Source: Tulasnella sp. 424 | Lineage: Eukaryota; Basidiomycota; Agaricomycetes; Cantharellales; Tulasnellaceae | DNA: 64,000 bases | Reading direction: 5' to 3' | NCBI GenBank assembly: GCA_019633425.1 | Contig: WSUB01000001.1 | Location: forward strand, 1 to 64,000 | In this document: positions 44,018 through 55,500 of the stretch, in pieces | Layout of the letters: each line of letters opens with the position of its first letter | How positions within the stretch are numbered: position 1 is the first letter of the stretch | The notes under the pieces: generated by a model | What the model saw: the letters and a program-made list of their open reading frames with translations, nothing else | Told to the model about the DNA's origin: nothing | Databases searched by the model: none | Position numbers and translations under genes: made by a program

Positions 44018-47000
44018 ATGTCGTCCTTGCCGGGACCCTCCCGCACTCTCTCCCCCAAATCCGCTATCCGTCGTTCGCAAAAGCCATACTCTGGCAGACC
44101 TAATGGTCAGGCGAAGCTCAAGAAGAAGGAACCTAGCTTCCTGGATGGTCTCAAAAACATCGTGACCGGTCCACTTTCTTGGTTGACCACCATCGGCAAA
44201 GATCGCGCCGATTCCGATGAGGAAAACATCCCTGGTGACGATACCTTGACCGGAAGCAAGCGACGCGGGGGATCGGGGCAGAAAGCGAGAGGCAATAGTC
44301 CTGCGAGGAAACGGCTACGTTTGGAGTCTTCCCCACAGCCTGTTGCTGGTGCATCTGACGCCGCACAAGCCGTCGGAGGTTACTTAGACCCGCCTATGGT
44401 ATTACGGGACTCAGTTCTAGCTCCCAACGTCTCGCAAGGTGCAAACCGAACGGGTGGAGAGCCAGCAAGGCCTTCAGTCAGGAATGGAACTACTGAGGTG
44501 ATATCGAGTGTCAACTCAAATTTGGCCAGACCTAACCATCGCCGCCTCCAGATCGATGGCTCGTATGGATTAGGTGTTGCTGCTGACGGACGTCGCCCTC
44601 ACCGGCCCTCTGTCCCTGTTGGCCACGCCCGGTCTTTGTTGCTAAATGAGGACACGGTAGGAATTCTCTCCTGCGCCACGTCTTCAATGGAACTCATGTC
44701 CACCTTCTCTCAGAGCTCCAAAGCATCGCATTCTCCGCTAGCACCATTCCCTTCCATTCGTGGCACGAACACTGTAGTGTCTCCCGGTTCAGGCATCCGC
44801 CGGACCAGCGGCCTCCTTGGATCAAAGGAGGGCTCTCCCGAGCCCGTAAGACGACGCCAAAGTAGCGTCATCCAACTCAACGTTGGCCAACGTCGCGTGT
44901 CGGGACAGACTCAAGTCAGTGATGGAGATCAGTCCATGTTCTCCCCACTTGATGGAGTTTTCCCTCGGGGTAGGTCGCCAGCCGTTACAGACGTCAACAT
45001 GCGCGCCCCAATGAGCAGCCCAGAGCGAGACCGGACTCAAGGACCTCTTCGGATGGGTTCGATCCTCCGTCAGAGCCACACACCTCATGAAACGACCATG
45101 CGTTCGGTCAGCCCAATCAAGCCCGGAGCTGGTGTCTATCGTCCGGGACCTCTTGTATTCCCGTCGTCTGCATCCGCGTCGTTGATTCGACGCGCAAGTA
45201 GTATGATGAATGTCGACCAAGTACGTGACTTCACTCGGAATCAATGGGTATTATCTAAGCTACTTCCCGCTTCCCAACAGCCCGCTGCCAATGCTCTTGG
45301 GCGGCGCAGCTCCTCTCAAGTAATATTTGACCCTACTATGGGCATCACATCGCCTGAGGAATTGGCTCAGGCAAATCAAGCTACGGCTCCCAAACCGCGA
45401 GCGCCTCGAAACAACGCAGAGCGCATATTGCTGGCCTTGGAGCAAGCTACTCCACTCACTGAGGCGCGCAAGTTACGGCAAAAGCAGAAGGAAGCCATTC
45501 GTGTTCCCGCATCTGGTTCTAGCTTGGGTGGTCGGGCCGGAAGGATGTTGAATCCATATGGACGACCTTTACCTAACAAAGCCCAGGAAGAACCGGACGA
45601 TGAGCCGTCAGTTTCCGCGCGTCAACCCGGCGCATTGCGTCGCTACCTGGATGCCCAGAAGGCTCAACTGGAGAAGAAAGGTCAGAAAGCGCTTCAGGAA
45701 CAGACGGAGAAAATGGAAACGGTCGAGGAAGATCAAGAGCCATCTAACCAGTCGCCAAACGAAGGAAAGGCAGACGACAAGATGGTCGAAGATAAAGCTC
45801 CGGTGACGCCAACGAAGCAAGACAAGGCTGTTGAAGCATCTCCCGAAGACCTACGCCGCCCTGCAGCGATGCCTGGCCGTGCCACTTCATCTCTGCGAGC
45901 TGGTCGAGCTCCCGTCTTCAGGACTCACGTTCCGTCAAGTCGGCCAACGAATAAGTTCTCCGCCAAGTTTGTGGACGATGATGACGACGATGGCATGCAG
46001 GAGGAGTCAGCCTCCCTCACACCAGCTGAGTTGAGCAAGTGGGTTGAACGTGGTGGAGGCGGCTTAGAAGTCCCGACTGGCTTCAGCTTCGATTTTTCGA
46101 AGCCTGCAACGACTCAAACCCAGTCAAAGCCTCAGGAATCGAAATCCGCGTCAGATGATACCAAGAAAGCCGACGAGAAGCGAGAGGCGTTGATCAAGGC
46201 GTTGCGAGGTGACAAACCCATCGGTCTCAACCCACTCGACTCCATGGGACCCCCGAAGTTGCCCAGTATTCCTGCAGCCCCCTTCTTCACCAAGCCGGTG
46301 TTCGCGGCATCAGCGTTTGCTGCGCCTGCCGAGGCTCCAAAGCCAGTTGTCACCGAACCTACAAAGCCACCGTCAACCTTGCCTGTGCAACCACCTGTCG
46401 TGTCAAAGTCCCCTAGTCCGTTCACCTTCACTGCCACTCCTCCCGCCCCCAAGCCTGAATCGGAGATCGCACCGAAGACGGCAAACGGACCCGTTAGTTC
46501 GCTGCCTTTCTCGTTTGGCGGTTTCTCGGCGTCGAAACCCATTACGAACCTCCCATTCTCGCTGAGCCCCCCAAGGCAACCCGCCGAGAACAATGACGTT
46601 CCAAAGCCTGCTCCTCCAGTGTTCAACCTTGCAACCCCCGTCTCCGAGAAGCCCTTGTCTAACGGCAGCACATTCTCGTTTGGAATCCCCCCTGCCGCCA
46701 CGGTCACGTCCTCCACCCCCGATCCCAAGACGGCCACCGAGATCCCGAATGCCGAAGCATCTGAGGCCAAGCGTTCTACCGCTCCCTCTCCATCTCCATT
46801 CGCCGTGAGCATGAATGCCGTGTCCGCTGCGCCTGGTGTCCCAAAGCCTACTTTGGCTGCTAGCTCGGCGCCGGCTCCAATATTCAGCTTTGGCAGTGGC
46901 ACTCAATCTGCAACCACTACCCAAACTATCCCTTCCCTATTCGGATCTGGCGGGATTGCGAAGGAAACAGGGACAAACGTTCCTACCCCAGTTGCCGAAG

Positions 47001-48055
47001 CCAAGTCGCCTTTTACCTTTACGCCTGCCCCGGCTGTCACACCTCCAGTAACGGCTCCGTCCGCACCAAGCCTTACGATCCACACTCCTGCACCTGCTAC
47101 ACAAGCCCCATCGTTCTCATTCACCGCTCCTACTCCGACCACCACGACCGCACCGGAGCCTGCGACCAAGACCAATCCTTTTGGAGGCATTGGTCTTGGC
47201 GCACCCCCCGCTGCTGGGTCGTCCACCTCCACTCCGGGAACGCAGACGCCTTCGTTCTCGTTCTCTTTCGGCTCCAAGCAGGAGGCACCCAAGCCTAGCT
47301 TTTCATTCGGAGCTCCAGCAGCTGCACCCAAGCCCGAGACAAGCAGCCCGTTCTCATTCGGTGGTGCAACTACCACTACCACCACGAACGGCTTCGGGAA
47401 TGGAACTGGGTTCTCGTTCGGAAGTGGGTTGAAGCCCGCTGAAGTACCTCCCCCGCCCCCAAAGACTCCTCCAGCGACCAACTTAGACGCGATGGATGAA
47501 GGAAGTCCTCCGCAGGTGACCCCTGCCCAGACCGGAGCTTCAAGCGGCTTCTCCTTTAGCAGTTCAACAGTCCCACCATCCGTGGCGGCAAGCTCTGCAC
47601 CATCCTTCGGTTTCTCGTTCAATACCCCCGGATCCAATCCGTTTGCTGCAGCACCATCGTCTACCGCGACGTCAAATCCCTTCGCCTCCGCCGCCCCGAG
47701 CGTGTCTTCACCGGCCAATCCTTTCGCGCAACCTACACCTTCAAGCCCATTCCCGTCTCAACCGAACTCGCCATTCGCTAGCCCAGCCGCGCAGCATCAG
47801 GTGATCAACTCTCCTGCTCCATCGGCTTCCGCCTTCACATTTGGATCGCCACAAACTGCTCCTGGCGGTTTCACCTTCAGCGCTGGTGGTGGTTCGGTTC
47901 TTTCTCCAACTGCCCCCAGTGGTACCCCCACCACACCAACGTTCGTATTCGGAAAGGGTCTGACATCGCCAAACGAGCGCCCGATCAAAGGTCTCCCCAC
48001 TGCAAAACGCCCTGGCGCTCCAGGTACCCGACGCGCCACCTCGGGTCGAAAGTAG
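44018..48055 (+). CDS. FG-repeat nucleoporin (Nup1/Nup60/Nup153-like), 1,345 aa
   Basis: A single uninterrupted exon of 1,345 codons, unusual among its intron-rich neighbours. The N-terminus is basic, with an amphipathic-looking segment (SFLDGLKNIVTGPLSWL, about 40-56) like the membrane-binding helices of Nup1/Nup60-type nuclear-basket proteins. Residues about 150-500 are Ser/Arg-rich and probably disordered; a charged coiled-coil-like stretch (RRYLDAQKAQLEKKGQ) lies around 535. From about 680 on, FxFG-type repeats dominate (FSFDF, FTFTA, FSFGGF, FSFGIP, FSFGSG, FSFSFGS, FSFGAP, FSFGGA, FGFSFN, FTFGSP, FVFGKG), separated by Pro/Ser/Thr/Ala spacers. The C-terminus is basic (RPIKGLPTAKRPG). FG repeats bind importins in the nuclear pore. 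Which Nup it is orthologous to is uncertain. Confidence 0.9.
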   Translation: MSSLPGPSRTLSPKSAIRRSQKPYSGRPNGQAKLKKKEPSFLDGLKNIVTGPLSWLTTIGKDRADSDEENIPGDDTLTGSKRRGGSGQKARGNSPARKRLRLESSPQPVAGASDAAQAVGGYLDPPMVLRDSVLAPNVSQGANRTGGEPARPSVRNGTTEVISSVNSNLARPNHRRLQIDGSYGLGVAADGRRPHRPSVPVGHARSLLLNEDTVGILSCATSSMELMSTFSQSSKASHSPLAPFPSIRGTNTVVSPGSGIRRTSGLLGSKEGSPEPVRRRQSSVIQLNVGQRRVSGQTQVSDGDQSMFSPLDGVFPRGRSPAVTDVNMRAPMSSPERDRTQGPLRMGSILRQSHTPHETTMRSVSPIKPGAGVYRPGPLVFPSSASASLIRRASSMMNVDQVRDFTRNQWVLSKLLPASQQPAANALGRRSSSQVIFDPTMGITSPEELAQANQATAPKPRAPRNNAERILLALEQATPLTEARKLRQKQKEAIRVPASGSSLGGRAGRMLNPYGRPLPNKAQEEPDDEPSVSARQPGALRRYLDAQKAQLEKKGQKALQEQTEKMETVEEDQEPSNQSPNEGKADDKMVEDKAPVTPTKQDKAVEASPEDLRRPAAMPGRATSSLRAGRAPVFRTHVPSSRPTNKFSAKFVDDDDDDGMQEESASLTPAELSKWVERGGGGLEVPTGFSFDFSKPATTQTQSKPQESKSASDDTKKADEKREALIKALRGDKPIGLNPLDSMGPPKLPSIPAAPFFTKPVFAASAFAAPAEAPKPVVTEPTKPPSTLPVQPPVVSKSPSPFTFTATPPAPKPESEIAPKTANGPVSSLPFSFGGFSASKPITNLPFSLSPPRQPAENNDVPKPAPPVFNLATPVSEKPLSNGSTFSFGIPPAATVTSSTPDPKTATEIPNAEASEAKRSTAPSPSPFAVSMNAVSAAPGVPKPTLAASSAPAPIFSFGSGTQSATTTQTIPSLFGSGGIAKETGTNVPTPVAEAKSPFTFTPAPAVTPPVTAPSAPSLTIHTPAPATQAPSFSFTAPTPTTTTAPEPATKTNPFGGIGLGAPPAAGSSTSTPGTQTPSFSFSFGSKQEAPKPSFSFGAPAAAPKPETSSPFSFGGATTTTTTNGFGNGTGFSFGSGLKPAEVPPPPPKTPPATNLDAMDEGSPPQVTPAQTGASSGFSFSSSTVPPSVAASSAPSFGFSFNTPGSNPFAAAPSSTATSNPFASAAPSVSSPANPFAQPTPSSPFPSQPNSPFASPAAQHQVINSPAPSASAFTFGSPQTAPGGFTFSAGGGSVLSPTAPSGTPTTPTFVFGKGLTSPNERPIKGLPTAKRPGAPGTRRATSGRK

Positions 48056-48745
48056 TGATATCAAAGAATGCGCTGCCTCAACATCTGTATGTTCCTTCAT
48101 GAACGATGCGTGCCCCTGTCTAGAGACTAATTTCCTCGTTCTTTATAGCTCTTCCTCGCGGTTTCCTGTCGTGATCAACTCGCTCAATCACGTTCTACAA
48201 CATTCTTGCAACATTTTCAGGCTACCCCTCGGTGCCAACGGATGGTCAAGCCATTTCGTTACAACTCTGCTACTTCACTTACCCCTCTTCGTCTTGTTTT
48301 CATTGGTCTTTGTTCTTCGAGTACCTGGCTTCAGCCGAGAGGTATGCCTCTTATCTTATTATTACTCCGGACTGTTCTGTCCCATAACCTTTTCCACCCC
48401 GCGTATTCTTGTTCCACGTTCGGCACCTTAACTAGCCGTTTTGCCTCGACTGTTTTGCCCCATTCAACATCATTCAACCTTACCTTGCACTATCCATGTA
48501 TTTATAATACGTAGTTAGCTCGGGTGCTCTGAAGGAGCACCAATTAGCACTAGTTTCCCTGTTTCTCGATACACCAACCGCGAGACTTGAGTGAGCACTG
48601 CGGCTCGATACAAAATCACATACAACAAGAGGGGGAATGATCGTTCTAATACCCAAGTAAGTGTGTAAGACGTACACCACCGTCGTAGAATAAGCGAATA
48701 GGGAGAGAATAAAGGCCAGAGGCTGCGCCGGACAATCTTGGAGGT
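48056..48745. other. Convergent 3' flanks
   Basis: The sequence between the convergent nucleoporin and tetraspanin-like stops is T-rich, with short frames on the plus strand that look like UTR. No gene supported. Confidence 0.5.
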
Positions 48746-49536
48746 TTATACGAAACCACGGCCGCCGCGCTTTTCGTCAATCTTCCGGAAGCGCTCCTCC
48801 TCCTTCCTTTGGTAGACAAGGGAGACGGTTGCCAGGAAGAAGCAGATGATAACGGCCATGAAACCATAAATGACACTGGTAACATCCGAGCAATTGCGTT
48901 CCTATGTCAGCAAAAGAATGTCTCAGAGGTGTGAAGGGCACATACGAGAAAACGTTGTTCAGGGTGTAATCCGCTTTGGGAAGAATGATGGTTGAGCAGC
49001 CAACTTGGGAGGCAGCAAAGTCATCATCGGAGCAAAAGCCACCAATGATGCCGAACTCGGTGCTGTTACGGTAGCCGCAACATTTGAGCTGTATAAACGA
49101 GCCACGTGTGAGTACGGATACGACAAAAAGGGAAAATATACTGCCGACTAACCGTATCCTGAATGGACTGCCGAGTAACAGAACTTGTGGCCTCCCATTC
49201 TCCCAAGAAATTCTTCGTGGGCTGGAGTGTATACACCCAGACCATGGTTCCAATGATCATCACTCCAATTGCGTCCATAATAAGGGCCCAGTTGGTAGCG
49301 ACCAAGCCGACGGTAACATGGTTTTGTTGGAGGATACCGGCAATGGAGATTAGCCATGTAACGAGGAACATGATTCCCAAAACGAGACCGGCGGTGAGGT
49401 CAAGATTGGAGATGAGGAAGTTGCGGACGACATCGGGAGTACGCCAGATAACGCTGAAGGCAATGAGGACGGCGCCGGAAGCGAGAAGTGCGACGTTGAG
49501 GAAGGCCCAGACAGACTTGAGTGACTTGGAAGGCAT
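48746..49536 (-). CDS. Tetraspanin-like four-pass membrane protein
   Basis: Three exons (49536-49153, 49088-48942, 48901-48746) give about 228 aa. Four hydrophobic segments are seen: VWAFLNVALLASGAVLIAFS, TAGLVLGIMFLVTWLISIAG, IMDAIGVMIIGTMVWVYTL and IYGFMAVIICFFLATVSLVY. The large extracellular loop between segments 3 and 4 contains the tetraspanin CCG signature (LKCCGYRN) and further cysteines (GFCSDDD, QVGCST, NCSDVT). The tail is short and charged (RKEEERFRKIDEKRGGRGF). Fungal tetraspanins act in polarity and appressorium-type penetration (family knowledge). The second intron is problematic: the good GTATGT donor at 48945 would shift the frame, whereas the GTGCCC donor at 48941 keeps TM4. 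A further intron probably lies in the 5' UTR just before the start. Confidence 0.82.
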
Positions 49537-50795
49537 TTCTGATAGTAAGGAAAGGAAGCTTGATTGGGATGAAAGCGTCTTCGAGACTGCAAGGGGATGC
49601 TCAGTGATCGAGACGGGGAATGCACCCAATGCGAGGCTCACCGGAAGGGATTCAATCCAAAAAGGAGAAAGCAAGGCGTCGAGCTCAAGCTAACTTTCGA
49701 AACGAAGAGAATGAATTGGTTGCGACTGGCGCTGAAAGAGTGAAGCTGCCAGGTTGCAAAGGAGAGTCAGTGAGATTCGAACGAACGACGATGAGCTTGC
49801 AGAGTGCCAGAAGAGCGAGGACGATGTGAAAAGATGAAGAAAGACGATTGCTGAGAGGTTTCGGATATTCATCCCAACCTGCAAGCCGTAAGCAAGTCCG
49901 GCATTGGAGTGTCCGGGCCCCAGTCCACATTGCAACCTGCGCCCTCCACTCCACCGTCTTCTTCTGTCTCGTGTGAAAAGCCGCCGGCACAGGGTCGACG
50001 GTTAATAGCGTGATATCGAGCTTTACTCACCAGAAAAGAATAAAAACAGAAAGAAAAGAGAAAGAAAAAGGAGGGCAAGCCAGCTGCCTTGAAAAGAGAA
50101 CGGAAGGGGGAAAAGGACAGTGGTGGTGGTGGAAGAGAGAGAAGTCGTGAGACGTAGCACGTAACTAAAAGGATACCCGACTGCAAATCGGCCTGACAAC
50201 TCTTGCGCAGTCTATGCAGGGGTTGGTCGTTGGGATGGAAACCTAAGGGTGGCTCAGGGACCTCCAGACCGCCATGAGGAAATCACCGTCAACACAGGCA
50301 AACCACGCCAAAAAGAATTCTCTTCGCAGAGCTCATTCGCCTATTTCACCTTGAAACCTTTTAGACCTTTACGGACTTGAATACGTTAGAGAATTGATGC
50401 GCTGGTCAGCATACTCGCCCTTCAAGTAAGTGTGTTTTGGGCCGTCGCGTGGTCCGCCTAACAGCCGTCAAACCGCTCCTTTGTCTTTGCCGGAGTGCCA
50501 GCTCACCGACGACAAAGTGCGAAAACGCGTGTGCGGCACCCCGCACGAAACCAGGACCCGGAGCTCATCCGCATTAGCCAAAGTGCGAGGGTTCATTTTA
50601 TTGAAGGTGAGAATGATCGCCTTTTACAACTTAAGCCCCCGGGCCAAGCAGGCTAGCATCGCACTCCTTGTTGAGCGTATATTACAATTTTCAACCGCGA
50701 TATAGCAAATATATTCGCTCTAGTTCTCTATGATACTTTGGTTAGGCTTTGGAGCGCATGCGTTCCGTTTTATCAGGGACAGTTAGAGCGGCCGT
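49537..50795. other. Intergenic region, tetraspanin 5' leader and threonine-aldolase 3' flank
   Basis: The first about 150 bp upstream of 49536 include an intron-like CT-rich stretch ending in CAG just before the start, so a 5' UTR intron is likely. The rest (purine-rich 50035-50150) has no supported gene. Confidence 0.45.
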
Positions 50796-52127
50796 TCATT
50801 TCTTCATCGCTCCATAAGTGGACTCCTTGCCATCGATGCCTTCTTGGTGACGGTAATCTCCAGCTGATTTCTTTTCCATCACAGTCTTGATCGCCACTTT
50901 TAGTCCCTGGACTGCTTCCGGACAAATCTGGTGATGAACGACTATCCTGCCCGCGAAGCCAAATGTTACTCCGTGATTCTTTGCCTCTTCAGCGATCCAC
51001 TCGTTCCTCAGACCAGCTTCCTTCAAGTCGATGAACACCATACTCGTCTCGACTGGAATGGCGACCTTCAAGCCTAATCCTTTGACATACGCCTCGATGT
51101 CTTTGGCAATTGCATGAGTTTGCTTGAGCCTTTCTGGGAAGACCTCGTCAAGAGCTGCCCAAGCAGCTGCTGTCAAAGTCCCGGTCTGCCGCATCCCGCC
51201 TCCGATCGATTTCCGTATCCACTTCGCACGAGCGATGAACGGTGCCGATCCAACGAGGACTGAACCCACGGGAGCCCCTAGACCCTTGCTAAAGCAGACG
51301 GATACGGAGTCGAATAGCTGGCCATAGGCCTGCAGCAAGGTCGGGTCTTCAGTAGCAGTGTTCCAAAGTCGGGCGCCATCCTAAGGAGCAGGGAACTGTG
51401 AGCCTGGGACATTCGTCCGAAGATTATCGCGCCTGACCAGGTGCAATTTCAGGCCCTGTTGTTTAGCCCATTCACTGATCCTCCGTGCTTCATCAAGAGG
51501 TAGGATTGTACCTCCAAGGGTGTTTTCTAAAGCAACGACCCTCGTCGGAGCGTAATGAATGTCTTCTTCCAATATAGCATTGCGCTTAACTTAGCGTCAG
51601 AAGGTGTGAGGGAATTAGTAAGCTGTCAAACGACTCAGTACCAGAGAACCAACCACCCACTATCTTCCAGGCTAAGGTTGGGGCCAATCTTCGGAATAAC
51701 AGGTTGAATCATCGCCTGGCTCAGCGAGGCTAGGCCGCCCGCCTCCGCGGCCACGATATGAGATAGATGATGTGCCAAAACCGAATGTGGCGGTTGTGTC
51801 AAGTGGCATCGAAGCGCTATCTGATTTCCGGCTGTTCCCGATGGGACAAAGAGTCCCTTCTCGTGTCCGAGTAGCTGAGCGATGTGGGCCTCGAATTTAT
51901 TTGTTGTCTGGTCTTCGTCGAAGACGGCATCTCCCAGAGTGGAAGAAACCATTGCTTCTAGCATGCGGCGTGTAGGAGTTGTAACCGTGTCGCCTTGAAT
52001 GGCGGCTCATAGTCAGCAAAACCAGGCGCCGTTCCAATCGGAGAGGGACCCTTCAGAATCGCTTACTCCGGAAGTCAAATGCTGCCCGCGACTGCTCCTT
52101 CTCCAGTATCCGAACATTTTCGGACAT
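50796..52127 (-). CDS. L-threonine / low-specificity aldolase (Gly1-type)
   Basis: This PLP enzyme splits L-threonine or allo-threonine to glycine and acetaldehyde. The spliced N-terminus reads MSENVRILEKEQSRAAFDFR then SDTVTTPTRRMLEAM, the family's opening motif. Downstream are LGDAVFDEDQTTN, GLFVPSGTAGNQIALR, APTRVVALENTLGGT, DGARLWNT and the PLP-lysine motif SVCFSKGLGAPVGS, then RKSIGGGMRQTG. Four exons give about 360 aa. The first exon is short; joins at FDFR-SDTV, LSLED-IKRN and LKLHL-DGAR are all in frame. No mitochondrial targeting sequence is evident, so cytosolic glycine supply is the likely role. The C-terminus ends YGAMKK. Confidence 0.93.
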
Positions 52128-53634
52128 TCTTGCAGAGGTTGTGAATTCCGAATACAGGGGTGGCACTAGGAAACTAACGTTTGAAGCGTGTGTAGCTGCT
52201 TCAAGCACAGGGAAAATGGTGGTCACACTCTCACAGATTCGAGGTGGACGGCCGCTTCTTCGACACTGCCAAGGCTGATGTTCCCCTGTTGACCAAGGTG
52301 GTTGCCCGATGCAGAGTCAGTGGTACTCGCGGAAGCCTTCTTCGACCGCGAAACTGAAGCATGAGGCCGGGCCGGGGAAATCGTTCGCCGGGTGATGGCG
52401 GGTGCGAGGAAGCAAGCAAGAACAAACCCTTACACCACCACAGTTGATGCACGGGGACCGAATGTCTAACTCCCCCTTCAAATCGTGCCTCTTTAGATGG
52501 CCTTGAAGCTTGCTTGTGCTTCTGGAAGCTCGTTACCCCTTGCGTAATGAGCGTGCTCCCACGGAATTTGGTTCTGCCTGCGCCCGAAACCTGAGCCGGC
52601 TCCCGCCCTCCCGCCTCCTCACACATACAATCGGCTCCGCGCTCTGATAACACTGTCAACCACGGCTTCGAACCTATATTAACCGGCACTGGAGGGGAGA
52701 TTGATGCATTATTGGCAACTGAAATATCCATGCATGCTCATAATGTCTGGCCCACACGACAGGGGTCCTGCTTCCGAAAACAATCTTCTGCAACACGCGG
52801 CATCATATTCGATGGGACTCTCGCAACATCGCGGGTTGGGGACTCTTTGTAACACCCAGCTCTGTTGGGCCGTAATTGACACGTCAGCCATGCTCGGAAA
52901 AGCGACGGTGTGTGAGACTCTTTGTGGCAGTGGAAGAGTTGAGTGGCTGCAATGGCAAGATCCTCGGTCCTTTCCCGCTTTATTCCATTATAACCCTATA
53001 ACTATCGCTCGGCAGATCTACGAGACCTTCGTATTCCAGTATTCTCAGCCCCTGAGGTGCTGATTGGTTCTTCCAGGAACATGGCTTCCCGTATCGGGTG
53101 CGATGGACCTCCACTACAACTTCTTTCCGAGCCAAAAATCCGAAGCACCTCATAACATGCTCCATGAAGCACAATAAACCCGAACCCTCCAGGATTCTTT
53201 GTTCGGAGTGTTTGCACAACATGAGTCGGGACCGCTCATAGAAGACTCGCACCCCATTCATCGGCCTATTCGCGAGTGAGGGGGCAACTTCTTGGCTCCC
53301 CGAATGCCAATTTCACCGCAATGGATTCCGGGAAGGTACGACAAAGGAAGCACTCGACGTATTGCCTCTAATGGAATCAGCAGAAGCATCTCCCCGCTCG
53401 ATGACAAGAATGGATTGACAGTGGCTTGTTGTTTCTCCTGCATAAATTCAAGGGACCTGACACCCAGTTGATCAGCATCCCCCCTCGTTCCCCTTTCTCC
53501 ACCTTTCAACTCTCTCTCCCCACCTCTTCCCCTCCCACTCCACCACCTTTGGTGCCAAAAGGAACACTTCTCGTTCCCCCTTCTGCTACTTAGACCTGTA
53601 CCATACCATAGAGTTCACTCCCGACCCTGCTACC
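52128..53634. other. Intergenic region, 1.5 kb
   Basis: Divergent promoter space between threonine aldolase and the UbiA gene. A 166-codon minus-strand frame at 52231-52731 shows no family similarity and no splice context. The last about 150 bp before 53635 are strongly CT-rich, fitting a promoter/5' UTR. Confidence 0.45.
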
Positions 53635-55129
53635 ATGAGCACCACCGCTTCTCCAGTCAAAACCCCCACGTCTATCCAAAAAGCGATCGATATCGCGCTC
53701 CCTTACATCAAACTTTGCCGCATCAATGGTCTGCTTGGGTGCGTTTTCGCTTCCTACGATTTGGTGCTCGCTTGGATAAACACCCAGGCTAATCTCTCAT
53801 CACCTTGCAGTGTCTGGCTAACATTCTGGCCTTGTGCCTGTCCGTGACTTTCTCGCTTCCTTGACGCTCTGAACCAACCCCACTGACATGGTGCCTGATC
53901 CACAGGGGGTGTCCTGCTTGCGGGCTACGTTTACCGAGTACCGCCCTCGACGTTGATGAACATTTTGCCTTTCCTCTTCGTGGGATGCGCATCTCTCCAT
54001 TCAGCCGCTTGTACGATCAACGATATCTTTGACAGGTGAGCTATTTCGTCCGTAGACGACCTGTCCAGCATGTTTAGTAACAAGTCTCTATCCAGGGACA
54101 TGGATGCCCTTGTCGGTACGTTGGCGTTTGCGATCTGTCTCTGCGCCAGGAGAACAGTTTAATTAACTTCTTGGTTCTTTTCAGCTCGTACCAAAAACAG
54201 ACCCATTCCATCCGGGGCCGTGTCGGTCCGTAACGCCTGGATCTTCATGGCTATCCAAGTCGCTATATTCTTCTATCTCCTAACTTTTGCAAATCGAACT
54301 TGGTGCGTCCGATCGTTTCTGACACAGACTTTTACCCGAACTGACAGACTCCCTCGCAGCGCTCTGGTAACTCTCGCGAACCTCCCACTCCAATTCGCGT
54401 ACCCCCTTTTCAAGAGGTTCACGTATTGGCCATCCGCTTTCTTGGGTAGGCACACAATATCCTGCTTAGAGATTAGTATTCTCACCCCATACGATTAGGC
54501 TTGACGTTTGGATGGGGTTCTCTTGTGGGCTGGTCCGCCGTCACTGGCTCGCTCTCCTGGAAGGTTAACGCCCCTCTCTACGCTGCCGGTGTTTGGTATG
54601 TATATCAAGGAGCATGCATTTGATGCGATCCTGAGGCTAACTCTGTCCCATCGCAGCTGGGCTTTCGGATACGACATCATCTACGCCTTCCAGGTCAGTC
54701 TTCAGCTACACGCAAGCTTTGTTTGATTTGCATCTAATATCTTGCTTTGTGATATAGGATAAGCACGATGACCCCCAAGCCGGTGTCAAATCCACCGCGC
54801 TGATTCTGGATAACAAACGCCCGAAGGTCTTCCTCTCAATCCTCGCTGTCGGCTTCATCACGTTCTTCTATATCACCGGTCAAGTCGTAGCTGCCAACGC
54901 CGCGTACTTCAACCTCACGCTTATCGCAACTGCCATGCACGTGGCGTGGCAGATCTCTACCGTTGACTTGGAAAACCCAGACGAGTGCTTCCAGAAGTTC
55001 TATTCGAACGTAAGTTTCGCCAATTTACTCAAGGATATCCCTCATCTGATCCCACCATTCACCCAGTCATGGATTGGCTTCGTAATGTTACCTGGCTTGC
55101 TTCTCAACTATACCACACGCGTTGCCTAA
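53635..55129 (+). CDS. UbiA-family prenyltransferase (4-hydroxybenzoate polyprenyltransferase-like)
   Basis: Membrane enzymes of this family attach polyprenyl chains to aromatic acceptors, as in ubiquinone synthesis (COQ2). The spliced chain begins [15 protein letters not shown] and continues [36 protein letters not shown], then the first Asp-rich motif INDIFDRDMDALVARTKNR with PIPSGAVS. The second motif is FAFQDKHDD-like ([19 protein letters not shown]). Several hydrophobic helices follow ([30 protein letters not shown], and the last exon [11 protein letters not shown]). Length is about 320 aa with at least eight introns. The head is only about 20 residues and is not a clear mitochondrial presequence, so either COQ2 with a cryptic signal or a non-mitochondrial prenyltransferase is possible. 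Confidence 0.9.
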
Positions 55130-55500
55130 AATCCCAGAGGGATTTCTTATTTATTGGGACGACCGGATGGTCCGCTTTTAGTTTACAAATTTGGATACCA
55201 CTAGGTCCTGGTAGATCGTACAGTATAATTAACTGCGTTCAAACGTAGCACCATATCGGGCACATCGCACCGGCAGTTCGAGGGCAGATCAAAAATGCTT
55301 ATGTCAGATCATCTACATACAGTGGTATTGCATGAGACATGGGGTTGTCTGGTATGGTGACAAAGAAACAACATGAGAGACCTCGGCAATCAAGCCAAAG
55401 GGGTGATGAAGGAATCATAGACGAGGGTTACACCAGGTAAGCGTGCCGAACTAGAGGAGTGCTGCGATGAGAAGAAACACAAAATGGATACACAGGGGCG
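55130..55500. other. Convergent 3' flanks
   Basis: Between the UbiA and EDC4 stop codons; no gene seen. Confidence 0.5.

Noticed and set aside
46132..47718. Two long minus-strand frames (256 and 271 codons) opposite the FG nucleoporin
   Set aside because: They are antisense to a well-supported coding region with biased codon use; composition is Gly/Ala/Val-rich as expected of a complement of Pro/Ser/Ala repeats.
49760..49790. tRNA-like word (minus strand GTTCGAATC)
   Set aside because: Flanking bases do not form a T-arm stem, and no acceptor or anticodon arms could be drawn.
52231..52731. 166-codon minus-strand frame between threonine aldolase and UbiA
   Set aside because: No recognisable motifs, no splice partners, and it lies in promoter-like sequence.
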